Source of the DNA: Phyllobacterium brassicacearum
Lineage (GTDB): Bacteria; Pseudomonadota; Alphaproteobacteria; Rhizobiales; Rhizobiaceae
DNA length: 64,000 bases
Assembly: GCF_003010955.1 (NCBI RefSeq)
Contig: NZ_PGGO01000013.1
Span: 1-64,000 of the forward strand
Direction of reading: 5' to 3'
The notes beneath the pieces were generated by a model. The model was not told the DNA's origin. It did not search any database and saw only the letters and a program-made list of their open reading frames with translations. Position numbers and translations under genes: made by a program. Shown piece by piece: positions 1 to 7,320 of this stretch (the stretch's first letter is position 1; each line of letters begins with the position of its first letter).

Positions 1-463
1 CCAGTGGTCATGTGCGACCACACACAAAGGCCGCACATATGGAAGCAAGCGATCTGATCAAAAAAAATCTGCAGAAAACACTTGCAAGCGGGAGCCGTCC
101 ACATATGGGAACTGCTTCCGGAGCCGTCGAAGTGGGAGAAGGACCGGCGCCTCCGATGGCGGGTAACGGGCCCGCTGGCCGGGGAAGTTCCGTCCAAGGG
201 TTCCCCTGCCGGTACTATGACCGGCGCGTGCTGGAGCACTCTAAGGGGCGCGTAGGCGACGCATGTGTTGCTCTGCCAAGGGCAACCCCGGTGCCGAGGC
301 CTCCCAAGCGGAACGGACGGGATGAAAAGTCGCCGGATGGGCGGTCTTCGGAGCGCAGTCACTACTTTTGATGAGCGTTCCGATGACCGCCCGTCTTCCC
401 AACCATTTCAATGGCCAGACTCAGATGAGGGCGTGGCAAGGAGCAACCGCAAGGAGGTGATAC
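1..463. other. Structured non-coding region of unknown identity
   Basis: I find no convincing protein gene here. The stretch is rich in inverted repeats. GTGGTC (4-9) pairs with GACCAC (16-21), and the overlapping ATGTGCG (10-16) pairs with CGCACAT (32-38), so those two hairpins exclude each other. A GGGGAA/TTCCCC stem lies around 180-215. A long imperfect stem joins 339-356 to 375-392. The nonamer GGAGCCGTC occurs twice (91-99, 120-128). The region ends at a perfect anti-16S Shine-Dalgarno match (AAGGAGGTGAT, 451-461) before the ATG at 464. This looks like an untranslated leader, but I cannot match it to a known riboswitch or RNA family. The left end may continue outside the window. Confidence 0.4.
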
Positions 464-604
464 ATGGGCAAGCATAAACGGACGTCAGCGGGCAAAATGA
501 TTTCGTTCTCGCAGTTCCGAAGCCGTTGCCGACAGTCCCTTTGGAAAGGCGACCGCGGAGAGCCCAACAGACCGACGAGCAACATGCTGCGGAATGGGAG
601 ATGA
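464..604 (+). CDS. Small basic ORF (46 aa), hypothetical
   Basis: The main support is translational. The ATG lies 3 bases after the 11-base AAGGAGGTGAT, a perfect match to the 16S rRNA tail, and the TGA overlaps the next ATG as ATGA (601-604). The predicted 46-residue peptide is strongly basic (many Lys/Arg) with one Cys and has no signal peptide or recognisable domain. It could be a translated leader peptide, a real microprotein, or an accident of sequence. Codon use cannot decide at this length. I do not recognise a family. Confidence 0.35.
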   Translation: MGKHKRTSAGKMISFSQFRSRCRQSLWKGDRGEPNRPTSNMLRNGR

Positions 605-825
605 ACAAGCGGACACATCGGCGTTGGGTGGTGATGCTGTCGCTTTTTCAGGCAATGGCAACTGTTTATGGCTACCACAAGACGTGCAAGAAGCCGCAAT
701 GCCGCCGCAAGCTCCGCTGCACCGGAATACGGCTGCCGGGGTCGAAGGACAATTATCCAATTCCCCTGTTTCCCTTTTGCGGTACCATCGATATGGCCGA
801 ACGGGTCCGTAAGGGAGGTGGTTGA
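601..825 (+). CDS. Small Cys/Arg-rich protein (74 aa), hypothetical
   Basis: A 74-residue basic protein whose start overlaps the preceding stop (ATGA). Its centre carries an H-x2-C-x4-C-x5-C pattern (YHKTCKKPQCRRKLRCTG, residues 25-42) with a further Cys near residue 60, an arrangement suited to binding zinc or an iron-sulfur cluster. Short alphaproteobacterial proteins with a C-x4-CRR-x-x-RC core are, as far as I recall, common and unannotated, which favours a real gene. An upstream TTG at 526 would add 25 residues but lacks a ribosome site. A GGGAGG motif just before its stop serves the next start. Function unknown. Confidence 0.5.
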   Translation: MNKRTHRRWVVMLSLFQAMATVYGYHKTCKKPQCRRKLRCTGIRLPGSKDNYPIPLFPFCGTIDMAERVRKGGG

Positions 826-826
826 G

Positions 827-919
827 ATGTCCGCCATAATGAACACGAACCATTATGTCCTGGTCGCCCCAGACGGCAGCTTACATCCCAGTCCGGAAAT
901 GATAGAAGACGAAACATGA
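827..919 (+). CDS. Micro-ORF (30 aa) coupled to the SelW-like gene
   Basis: This ORF starts one base after the previous stop, behind AAGGGAGGTGG (811-821), and its TGA overlaps the ATG of the next gene (ATGA, 916-919). The 30-residue product (begins MSAIMNTNHYVLVAPDGS) has no Cys and no known domain. The good ribosome site and exact overlap suggest it is translated, perhaps mainly to deliver ribosomes to the SelT/W/H-like gene. It could also be an independent microprotein. Confidence 0.35.
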   Translation: MSAIMNTNHYVLVAPDGSLHPSPEMIEDET

Positions 920-1260
920 CAACGAAACCGCGCATCACCATTCTATATTGCACGCAGTGCAGCTGGCTTCTTCGCTCCGCCTGGATGGCGCAGGAGCTGC
1001 TGTCTACCTTCGGCGCCGATCTCGGCGAAGTGGCGCTCATCCCCGGCACCGGCGGTGTGTTCGAGATCCGTGTGAACGGCGATCTGATCTGGGAGCGCAA
1101 GCGCGACGGCGGCTTTCCCGAGGCCAAGGTGCTGAAGCGACTAGTACGCGATATCGTCTGGCCGGAGCGCGATCTCGGGCACTCGGACGGGCATAAGAAA
1201 TCCGGGGTCCCCATCAGCGACGAGCACCGCGAGGAGCTTAAGGGTGGGGCAAATAAGTGA
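916..1260 (+). CDS. SelT/SelW/SelH family (Rdx) thioredoxin-like protein
   Basis: A 114-residue cytoplasmic protein of the Rdx family. The N-terminal beta strand is followed by a C-x2-C redox pair (Cys12, Cys15 in YCTQC), the cysteine version of the CxxU of eukaryotic selenoprotein W. The family signature GGFPE (65-69) follows the central strands that carry VFEIRVNG. These proteins have a thioredoxin-like fold and presumed thiol redox roles; the bacterial substrates are unknown. The C-terminal 20 residues are charged and probably disordered. It overlaps the micro-ORF before it by 4 bases and the regulator after it by 4 bases (GTGA), so translation is probably coupled along the row. Confidence 0.85.
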   Translation: MTTKPRITILYCTQCSWLLRSAWMAQELLSTFGADLGEVALIPGTGGVFEIRVNGDLIWERKRDGGFPEAKVLKRLVRDIVWPERDLGHSDGHKKSGVPISDEHREELKGGANK

Positions 1261-2210
1261 GTAAGCCGGAGATTACAACGACCAAGCTCGACGACGCGGC
1301 GCGCGCCGGCTGGCTCTATTATGTTGCCGGCAATACGCAGGATGAGATTGCCGCCAAGCTTGGCATTTCGCGCCAGTCGGCGCAGCGCATGGTGTCGCTC
1401 GCCGTCTCGGAAGGGCTGGTCAAGGTCCGGCTCGACCATCCGATCGCCCATTGCCTCGATCTCGCCGAACAGCTGAAGCAGCGATTCGGCCTGAAGATGG
1501 CGGAAGTGGTGCCGACCGACCCGGGCTCCACATCGACGACGCTTGGCGTTGCCGATGCGGCAGCGGCAGAGATGACGCGCTGGCTCCGGTCGGACGCGCC
1601 GATCATCCTTGGCATTGGCACCGGCCGCACGCTGAAAGCAGCGATCGAGCAGCTGTCGCCGATCGAATGCCCGCAGCACAAGGTCGTCTCGCTGACCGGC
1701 AATATTTCGCCCGATGGTTCGGCGGCATTCTATAACGTCATCTTCAACATTGCCGACAAGATCAAGGCGCGCTCCTTCCCGATGCCGCTGCCGGTCATCG
1801 CCTCCTCGCCGGCGGAGCGCGAGCTCCTGCACAGTCAGGCGATGATCCGCCCGGTGCTGGAATTGTCGGCACGCGCGAACGTGGCGTTTCTCGGTATCGG
1901 CGACCTTGAGGAGGACGCGCCGCTCTTCATCGATGGCTTCATATCGCGCGAGGAGCTGAACGCCCTGCGCACAGCCGGAGCCGTGTGCGAAATCATCGGC
2001 CGTGCCTTCGACGAGAACGGCCAGCCCATCGAGGGCCTGACCAATGACCGCGTCGCCAGTGCGCAGATCCCGCCGCGCGACACCGCCCTCGTCATCGCCA
2101 CCGCCAAGGGGCCGAAGAAGCTGCCGGGCATTGTCGCAGCGATAAAAGGCAAGCTTATCAATGGCTTGATCACAGACGAGTACACTGCCGAAACCCTGCT
2201 CGCCCGCTAG
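1257..2210 (+). CDS. smoC: SorC/DeoR-type sugar-binding transcriptional regulator
   Basis: A 317-residue cytoplasmic regulator with an N-terminal helix-turn-helix (about 27-58, TQDEIAAKLGISRQSAQRMV) and a SorC-type phosphosugar-binding domain (about 61-315) that includes the GIGTGR loop at 119-124. It starts at GTG within GTGA, overlapping the SelW-like stop. It lies directly upstream of the polyol transport operon in the same orientation, the position of smoC in other rhizobia, so it probably senses a polyol or its phosphate and controls smoEFGK-smoS-mtlK. Whether it activates or represses cannot be read from the sequence. Confidence 0.85.
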   Translation: MSKPEITTTKLDDAARAGWLYYVAGNTQDEIAAKLGISRQSAQRMVSLAVSEGLVKVRLDHPIAHCLDLAEQLKQRFGLKMAEVVPTDPGSTSTTLGVADAAAAEMTRWLRSDAPIILGIGTGRTLKAAIEQLSPIECPQHKVVSLTGNISPDGSAAFYNVIFNIADKIKARSFPMPLPVIASSPAERELLHSQAMIRPVLELSARANVAFLGIGDLEEDAPLFIDGFISREELNALRTAGAVCEIIGRAFDENGQPIEGLTNDRVASAQIPPRDTALVIATAKGPKKLPGIVAAIKGKLINGLITDEYTAETLLAR

Positions 2211-2240
2211 ATACCATCCAATTGTTGCAATGCAGCGACG

Positions 2241-2301
2241 AATTGCTCTTGACTTGTTTCGTCGTTGTGTGAGTATTTGCCCATACAACAAGCAATTGCT
2301 C
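2241..2301 (+). promoter_or_regulatory. Putative smoE promoter and SmoC operator half-sites
   Basis: The 112-base gap before smoE holds two copies of AATTGCTC (2241-2248 and 2294-2301). The second lies inside a perfect palindrome, AGCAATTGCT (2291-2300). GTAT/ATAC (2273-2276, 2283-2286) forms another inverted repeat. A -35-like TTGACT (2249-2254) touches the first copy, with only weak -10 matches about 17-19 bases downstream. Repeated half-sites flanking a promoter suit a SorC-family regulator. The assignment is inferred. Confidence 0.4.
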
Positions 2302-2322
2302 ATAACATTCGGGAGGAATGAG

Positions 2323-3633
2323 ATGTTATCAAGAACGCTTCTGCTCGGAGCCGTGTCTGCGCTCGCGCTCGGCGGTGCAGCCCATGCCGAGACGCTGACC
2401 ATCGCCACGGTCAACAATAGCGACATGATCCGCATGCAGAAATTGACCGAAGATTTCACCAAGAAGAATCCGGATATCCAACTCGAGTGGGTGACGCTCG
2501 AGGAAAACGTGCTGCGTCAGCGCGTCACCACCGACATTGCCACCAAGGCTGGCCAGTACGACATCGTGACGATCGGCACCTACGAAGTACCGATCTGGGC
2601 CAAGCAGGGCTGGCTGCTGCCGCTTGACGGCCTCGGCGATAGCTATGACAAGGCGGACCTTTTGCCGGCTATCAGCGACGCCGTTTCGGTGGACGGAAAG
2701 CTCTATGCCTCACCGTTCTACGGCGAAAGCGCCATGGTCATGTACCGCAAGGACCTGGCCGAAAAGGCTGGTGTGACCATTCCGGAGAAGCCGACTTGGG
2801 ACCAGATCGCCGAAGCGGCGAAGAAGATGACCGACAAATCCACCGAGACCTACGGCATCTGCCTGCGTGGCAAGGCCGGCTGGGGCGAAAACATGGCGCT
2901 CTTGACGGCGACGGCCAATTCCTATGGCGCACGCTGGTTCGACGAAAAGTGGACCCCGCAATTCGATCAGCCGGAATGGAAGAAGGCGTTGCAGTTCTAC
3001 GTCGACCTGATGAAGGAAGCCGGCCCTCCCGGAGCGTCGTCCAACGGCTTCAATGAAAATCTTGCGCTGTTCCAGACCGGCAAATGCGGCATCTGGATCG
3101 ACGCAACGGTTGCCGCCTCCTTCGTGACCAACCCCAAGGAATCCAAGGTCGCCGATCAGGTTGGCTATGCACTGTTCCCGACCGGTGGCGTCGAGAACCA
3201 CGGCAACTGGCTCTGGGCCTGGAACCTCGGCGTGCCGGCGGGCACCCAGAAGGCGGAAGCAGCGCAGAAGTTCGTCTCCTGGGCAACGGACAAGGCCTAT
3301 TCCGAGCTCGTCGCGAGCAAGGAAGGCTGGGCCAACGTTCCTCCGGGCACGCGCAAGTCGCTCTACGCCAATCCGGAATATGAGAAGGCGGCTCCCTTCG
3401 CCAAGATCACGCTTGATGCGATGAATGCGGCGGATACGAGCAAGCCGACCGTGAAGCCGGTACCCTATACGGGTGGCCAGTTCGTCGCCATTCCTGAGTT
3501 CCAGGGCATCGGCACGGCTGTCGGCCAGCAGTTCTCCGCGGCTCTCGCCGGCTCCGTCAGCGTCGACCAGGCTCTGCAGAGTGCGCAGCAGCTGACGACT
3601 CGCGAGATGACCAAGGGCGGCTATATCAAGTAG
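2323..3633 (+). CDS. smoE: Polyol ABC transporter substrate-binding protein
   Basis: A 436-residue periplasmic family 1 extracellular solute-binding protein for sorbitol/mannitol-type polyols. Residues 1-22 form a Sec signal peptide ending AHA before ETLTIATV. An open frame continues upstream to 2230, but the ATG at 2323 is preferred because it follows GGGAGGA (2311-2317) and gives the signal peptide at the correct end. It is the first gene of smoE-F-G-K-S-mtlK and delivers substrate to the SmoFG membrane pair. A stable stem-loop follows the stop and probably raises the abundance of this segment of the mRNA. Confidence 0.93.
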   Translation: MLSRTLLLGAVSALALGGAAHAETLTIATVNNSDMIRMQKLTEDFTKKNPDIQLEWVTLEENVLRQRVTTDIATKAGQYDIVTIGTYEVPIWAKQGWLLPLDGLGDSYDKADLLPAISDAVSVDGKLYASPFYGESAMVMYRKDLAEKAGVTIPEKPTWDQIAEAAKKMTDKSTETYGICLRGKAGWGENMALLTATANSYGARWFDEKWTPQFDQPEWKKALQFYVDLMKEAGPPGASSNGFNENLALFQTGKCGIWIDATVAASFVTNPKESKVADQVGYALFPTGGVENHGNWLWAWNLGVPAGTQKAEAAQKFVSWATDKAYSELVASKEGWANVPPGTRKSLYANPEYEKAAPFAKITLDAMNAADTSKPTVKPVPYTGGQFVAIPEFQGIGTAVGQQFSAALAGSVSVDQALQSAQQLTTREMTKGGYIK

Positions 3634-3651
3634 GATCCTCCTGGCTCCGGA

Positions 3652-3679
3652 CGGCTCCTGACGCGAATGTCAGGGGCCG
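3652..3679 (+). other. Intercistronic stem-loop after smoE
   Basis: CGGCTCCTGAC (3652-3662) pairs with GTCAGGGGCCG (3669-3679), 11 base pairs including one G-T, around a GCGAAT loop. There is no T-run, so it is not a simple terminator. Such hairpins behind binding-protein genes commonly protect the upstream mRNA from 3' exonucleases and set the ratio of binding protein to permease. Confidence 0.65.
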
Positions 3680-3736
3680 CCCGGGCCTCCGTTTAGAGAC
3701 CCGCTTTTCAGCAATCGCTGCATTGGAAACCCGACC

Positions 3737-4609
3737 ATGGCTACGCTTCAGACACGCGCGACTGCCCGTTTTATGATGTCCCCCGCCGTCATCCTGCTGT
3801 TTCTTTGGATGATCGTGCCGCTTGTCATGACCCTGTATTTCTCGTTCCTGCGCTACAATCTCTTGATGCCGGGAACCGAGGAATTTATCGGCTTCCTCAA
3901 CTATCAATATTTTCTTACCGACCCGGCATTCTTCACCGCGCTCAAGAACACCCTGGTGCTGGTCGGTGGTACGTTGCTGATTACGGTGATCGGCGGCGTA
4001 TTGCTGGCGCTGGTGCTTGACCAGCCATTCTTCGGACAAGGGATTGTCCGGCTGTTGGTCATCGCGCCCTTTTTCGTCATGCCGACCGTGTCTGCGCTGG
4101 TGTGGAAAAACATGCTGATGCATCCGGTGAATGGCCTTTTTGCCTGGATCGCTCGCACGTTCGGACTCCAACCGATCGACTGGTTCGCCGAAGTCCCGAT
4201 GTTCTCGATTATCCTCATTGTCGCCTGGCAGTGGCTGCCGTTCGCGACGCTCATCCTGCTCACTGCCTTGCAATCGCTTGACGGCGAACAGATCGAGGCG
4301 GCGGAGATGGATGGCGCAGGGGCGCTCTCGCGCTTCTTCTACCTGGTGCTGCCGCATATGTCGCGGGCGATCACTGTTGTCATCCTGATCCAGACGATCT
4401 TCCTGCTTAGCGTCTTTGCGGAAATTCTGGTGACGACCAATGGTGGTCCGGGCATCCAGACGACGAACATCACCTATCTCATTTATGCGCAGGCGCTGCT
4501 GCAATTCGATGTGGGTGGAGCTTCGGCCGGTGGTATCGTAGCGGTCATCCTTGCCAACATCGTCGCATTCTTCCTCATTCGCCTCATCGGCAAAAATCTG
4601 GAGAGGTAG
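3737..4609 (+). CDS. smoF: Polyol ABC transporter permease 1
   Basis: A 290-residue inner-membrane permease of the MalF-like binding-protein-dependent family. It has six predicted transmembrane segments, the first near residues 14-36. The cytoplasmic EAA loop that docks the ATPase is at 187-208 (EQIEAAEMDGAGALSRFFY region). It lies 103 bases after smoE beyond a stem-loop, and its stop is 4 bases before the smoG start, so the two permeases are probably made together as a heterodimer. Confidence 0.93.
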   Translation: MATLQTRATARFMMSPAVILLFLWMIVPLVMTLYFSFLRYNLLMPGTEEFIGFLNYQYFLTDPAFFTALKNTLVLVGGTLLITVIGGVLLALVLDQPFFGQGIVRLLVIAPFFVMPTVSALVWKNMLMHPVNGLFAWIARTFGLQPIDWFAEVPMFSIILIVAWQWLPFATLILLTALQSLDGEQIEAAEMDGAGALSRFFYLVLPHMSRAITVVILIQTIFLLSVFAEILVTTNGGPGIQTTNITYLIYAQALLQFDVGGASAGGIVAVILANIVAFFLIRLIGKNLER

Positions 4610-4613
4610 AGCC

Positions 4614-5444
4614 ATGGCCCGCGCAGTAACGACACGACGCAAGATGACATTCACCATCATCGGTTGGGCGATCGGCCTTCTGATCTTCTTCCCGATTCTG
4701 TGGACGTTCCTGACCAGCTTCAAGACCGAAGGGACCGCGGTTGCAACGCCGCCGCAGTTCCTGTTCTTCGACTGGACCTTGGAAAACTACCACGAGGTGC
4801 AAAGCCGCTCCAACTACATGAAGCACGTGACCAATTCGGTGGTGATCTCGGTCGGATCGACATTGATTGGCCTTGCTCTCGCCATCCCGGTTGCCTGGGC
4901 CATGGCGTTCTCACCGACAAAGCGGACCAAGGACGTGCTGATGTGGATGCTTTCCACCAAGATGATGCCGCCTGTCGGTGTCCTGGTGCCGCTCTACCTG
5001 ATCTTCCGCGATTGGGGCCTGCTCGATACGCGTCTCGGCCTCGTTGCGGTCCTGACAATGATCAACCTGCCGATCATCGTCTGGATGCTCTACACCTATT
5101 TCAAGGAAATCCCGGGCGAGATCCTCGAGGCGGCCCGCATGGATGGCGCGTCGCTGATGAAGGAGATCGTCTACGTGCTGACGCCGATGGCGGTGCCCGG
5201 TATCGCATCGACCATGCTTCTCAATATCATCCTTGCATGGAACGAGGCATTCTGGACGCTGAACCTTTCCGCCGCCAATGCCGCACCGCTCACCGCGTTC
5301 ATCGCGTCCTACTCAAGTCCAGAAGGCTTGTTCTGGGCCAAGTTGTCGGCTGCATCCACCATGGCGATCGCCCCCATTCTCATCATGGGGTGGTTCTCGC
5401 AAAAGCAGCTGGTTCGCGGCCTGACGTTCGGCGCGGTGAAATAG
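4614..5444 (+). CDS. smoG: Polyol ABC transporter permease 2
   Basis: A 276-residue MalG-like permease. The first membrane helix lies at about 12-35 and the EAA loop at about 171-192 (LEAARMDGASLMKEIVY). An open frame reaches back to 4551, but the ATG at 4614 follows GAGAGG and avoids overlap with smoF. It pairs with SmoF to form the channel energised by SmoK. Confidence 0.93.
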   Translation: MARAVTTRRKMTFTIIGWAIGLLIFFPILWTFLTSFKTEGTAVATPPQFLFFDWTLENYHEVQSRSNYMKHVTNSVVISVGSTLIGLALAIPVAWAMAFSPTKRTKDVLMWMLSTKMMPPVGVLVPLYLIFRDWGLLDTRLGLVAVLTMINLPIIVWMLYTYFKEIPGEILEAARMDGASLMKEIVYVLTPMAVPGIASTMLLNIILAWNEAFWTLNLSAANAAPLTAFIASYSSPEGLFWAKLSAASTMAIAPILIMGWFSQKQLVRGLTFGAVK

Positions 5445-5462
5445 GATTTCAGGGAGGATATA

Positions 5463-6461
5463 ATGGGAAGTATTACGCTCCAAAAAGTATCGAAGTCATT
5501 TGGAACAACCTCGGTCATCCCGGAAATCGACCTCGAAATCAACGATGGCGAGTTCGTTGTGTTCGTTGGTCCCTCCGGCTGCGGTAAATCGACCCTCTTG
5601 CGGATGATCGCTGGCCTTGAAGACCTCAGCGGCGGCCGCATCGTCATCGACGGCAAGGACATGTCCAATGAGGCACCGGCAAAGCGCGGCCTGTCGATGG
5701 TATTCCAGTCCTATGCACTCTATCCGCACATGAGTGTCTACGGCAACATCGCCTTTCCGCTGAAGATGGATGGCCAGGACAAGACGGCGATCGATAAGAA
5801 GGTCAAGGACGCGGCCCACATCCTCAACCTCACCAACTATCTCGACCGGCGGCCGGGTCAGTTGTCCGGCGGCCAGCGCCAGCGTGTTGCAATCGGACGC
5901 GCCATCGTGCGTCAGCCCAAGGCGTTTCTCTTCGATGAACCGCTATCCAATCTGGACGCTGCGCTGCGCGGTAACATGCGGCTCGAGATAAGTGATCTGC
6001 ATCACCAGCTGAAAACGACGATGATTTACGTCACCCACGATCAGGTGGAGGCGATGACGATGGCTGACAAGATCGTCGTCCTGAATGCCGGACGCATCGA
6101 GCAGGTTGGATCACCACTCGACCTCTACCGTAGCCCGAGGAACGTCTTTGTTGCAGGCTTCATCGGTTCCCCCCGGATGAACCTTATCGAGGGGCAGGAA
6201 GCAGCCAAGCAGAGTGCCGTAACCCTTGGCGTACGGCCCGAGCATATGCGTATTTCGAAAACTGAAGGCACATGGAAGGGCATCGTTGGCGTAACCGAGC
6301 ATCTCGGCTCCGACACGTTCATCCACGTGCAGGTCGACGGCGTTGGCAAGATCACCGTGCGAACCGATGGCGATTTCAGTACCGAATTCGGCCAGCAGGT
6401 ATATCTCACGCCAGAGCCGGCGCGGCTGCACCGCTTCGATGCGGACGGCCAGGCAATCTGA
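5463..6461 (+). CDS. smoK: Polyol ABC transporter ATP-binding protein
   Basis: A 332-residue MalK/UgpC-type ATPase. The motifs are complete: Walker A GPSGCGKS (36-43), Q-loop Gln82, signature LSGGQ (134-138), Walker B AFLFDEP (154-160) and switch His192. The C-terminal ~100 residues form an OB-fold regulatory domain (LGVRPEHM), typical of the CUT1 family. A strong GGGAGG site precedes the ATG. It drives uptake through SmoF/SmoG. Confidence 0.94.
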   Translation: MGSITLQKVSKSFGTTSVIPEIDLEINDGEFVVFVGPSGCGKSTLLRMIAGLEDLSGGRIVIDGKDMSNEAPAKRGLSMVFQSYALYPHMSVYGNIAFPLKMDGQDKTAIDKKVKDAAHILNLTNYLDRRPGQLSGGQRQRVAIGRAIVRQPKAFLFDEPLSNLDAALRGNMRLEISDLHHQLKTTMIYVTHDQVEAMTMADKIVVLNAGRIEQVGSPLDLYRSPRNVFVAGFIGSPRMNLIEGQEAAKQSAVTLGVRPEHMRISKTEGTWKGIVGVTEHLGSDTFIHVQVDGVGKITVRTDGDFSTEFGQQVYLTPEPARLHRFDADGQAI

Positions 6462-6479
6462 AATGATAGGCAATTTGAA

Positions 6480-7256
6480 ATGAACAGACTGGAAGGCAAG
6501 ACAGCATTCATCACGGGATCGGCGCGCGGCATTGGCCGGGCGTTCGCTGAGGCATACCTGCGTGAGAGCGCGGCCCATGTGGTGATTGCTGACATCAATC
6601 TGGAACGTGCGCAAGAAACCGCGAGGGAGCTTGGTGCCGGGGCTTATGCGGTTCGCCTCGACGTTACGGATCAGGCGTCGATCGACGCGGCCGTCAGCGA
6701 GACGGTCACGAAGTTTGGCGGGATCGACGTGCTCATCAACAATGCGGCCTTGTTCGATCTGGCGCCGATCGTTGAAATCACCCGCGAAAGCTATGAAAAG
6801 CTCTTTGCCGTCAATTTTTCCGGCACGCTGTTCACCTTGCAAGCCGTTGCGAAGGCGATGATTGCGCGCGGCAAGGGTGGCAAGATTATCAACATGGCCA
6901 GCCAGGCCGGACGACGCGGCGAACCGCTGGTAGCGATCTACTGCGCGACCAAGGCTGCAGTGATCAGCCTGACCCAATCGGCCGGGCTCAATCTTATCGA
7001 ACACGGCATCAATGTGAATGCGATGGCGCCGGGTGTGGTCGATGGCGAGCACTGGGAAGGCGTCGATGCGCTCTTTGCCAAATACGAGAACAGGCCACGC
7101 GGTGAGAAAAAGCGCCTGGTCGGCGAAGCTGTTCCTTATGGCCGTATGGGTACCGCCGAGGACCTGACCGGCATGGCGATCTTCCTCGCAAGCAGCGAAA
7201 GCGATTACATCGTTGCCCAGACCTACAATGTCGACGGCGGCAACTGGATGAGCTGA
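6480..7256 (+). CDS. smoS: Sorbitol dehydrogenase (L-iditol 2-dehydrogenase), SDR family
   Basis: A 258-residue classical short-chain dehydrogenase that oxidises D-glucitol to D-fructose with NAD. The nucleotide-binding GSARGIG is at 13-19, the structural NNAA at 87-90, and the catalytic triad is Ser141, Tyr154 and Lys158. Length and the region around MNRLEGKTAFITG agree with SmoS of Rhodobacter and Sinorhizobium. It lies 18 bases after smoK in the same operon, so substrate uptake and the first oxidation step are expressed together. Confidence 0.92.
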   Translation: MNRLEGKTAFITGSARGIGRAFAEAYLRESAAHVVIADINLERAQETARELGAGAYAVRLDVTDQASIDAAVSETVTKFGGIDVLINNAALFDLAPIVEITRESYEKLFAVNFSGTLFTLQAVAKAMIARGKGGKIINMASQAGRRGEPLVAIYCATKAAVISLTQSAGLNLIEHGINVNAMAPGVVDGEHWEGVDALFAKYENRPRGEKKRLVGEAVPYGRMGTAEDLTGMAIFLASSESDYIVAQTYNVDGGNWMS

Positions 7257-7320
7257 CGTTTTCCTGCGCTGCGGCAACCGCGGCACAGGTGCACCTTATG
7301 TGAAAGAGGGGTGAAGCCCG

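Noticed and set aside
12-371. Plus-strand open frame of 119 codons
   Set aside because: It lies across the densest inverted repeats, lacks a ribosome site, and its product has no domain-like pattern; RNA structure explains the region better.
1-463. Group II intron
   Set aside because: The GUGCG-like start is suggestive, but there is no reverse transcriptase and I cannot identify domain V; left as an open idea.
753-2462. 569-codon minus-strand frame
   Set aside because: It is antisense to the SelW-like and SorC-regulator genes, Arg-rich and without motifs; the plus-strand genes have clear domains.
3626-4723. 365-codon minus-strand frame
   Set aside because: Antisense to smoF; Arg/Asp/Gln-rich and unlike any family; a by-product of GC-rich codon use.
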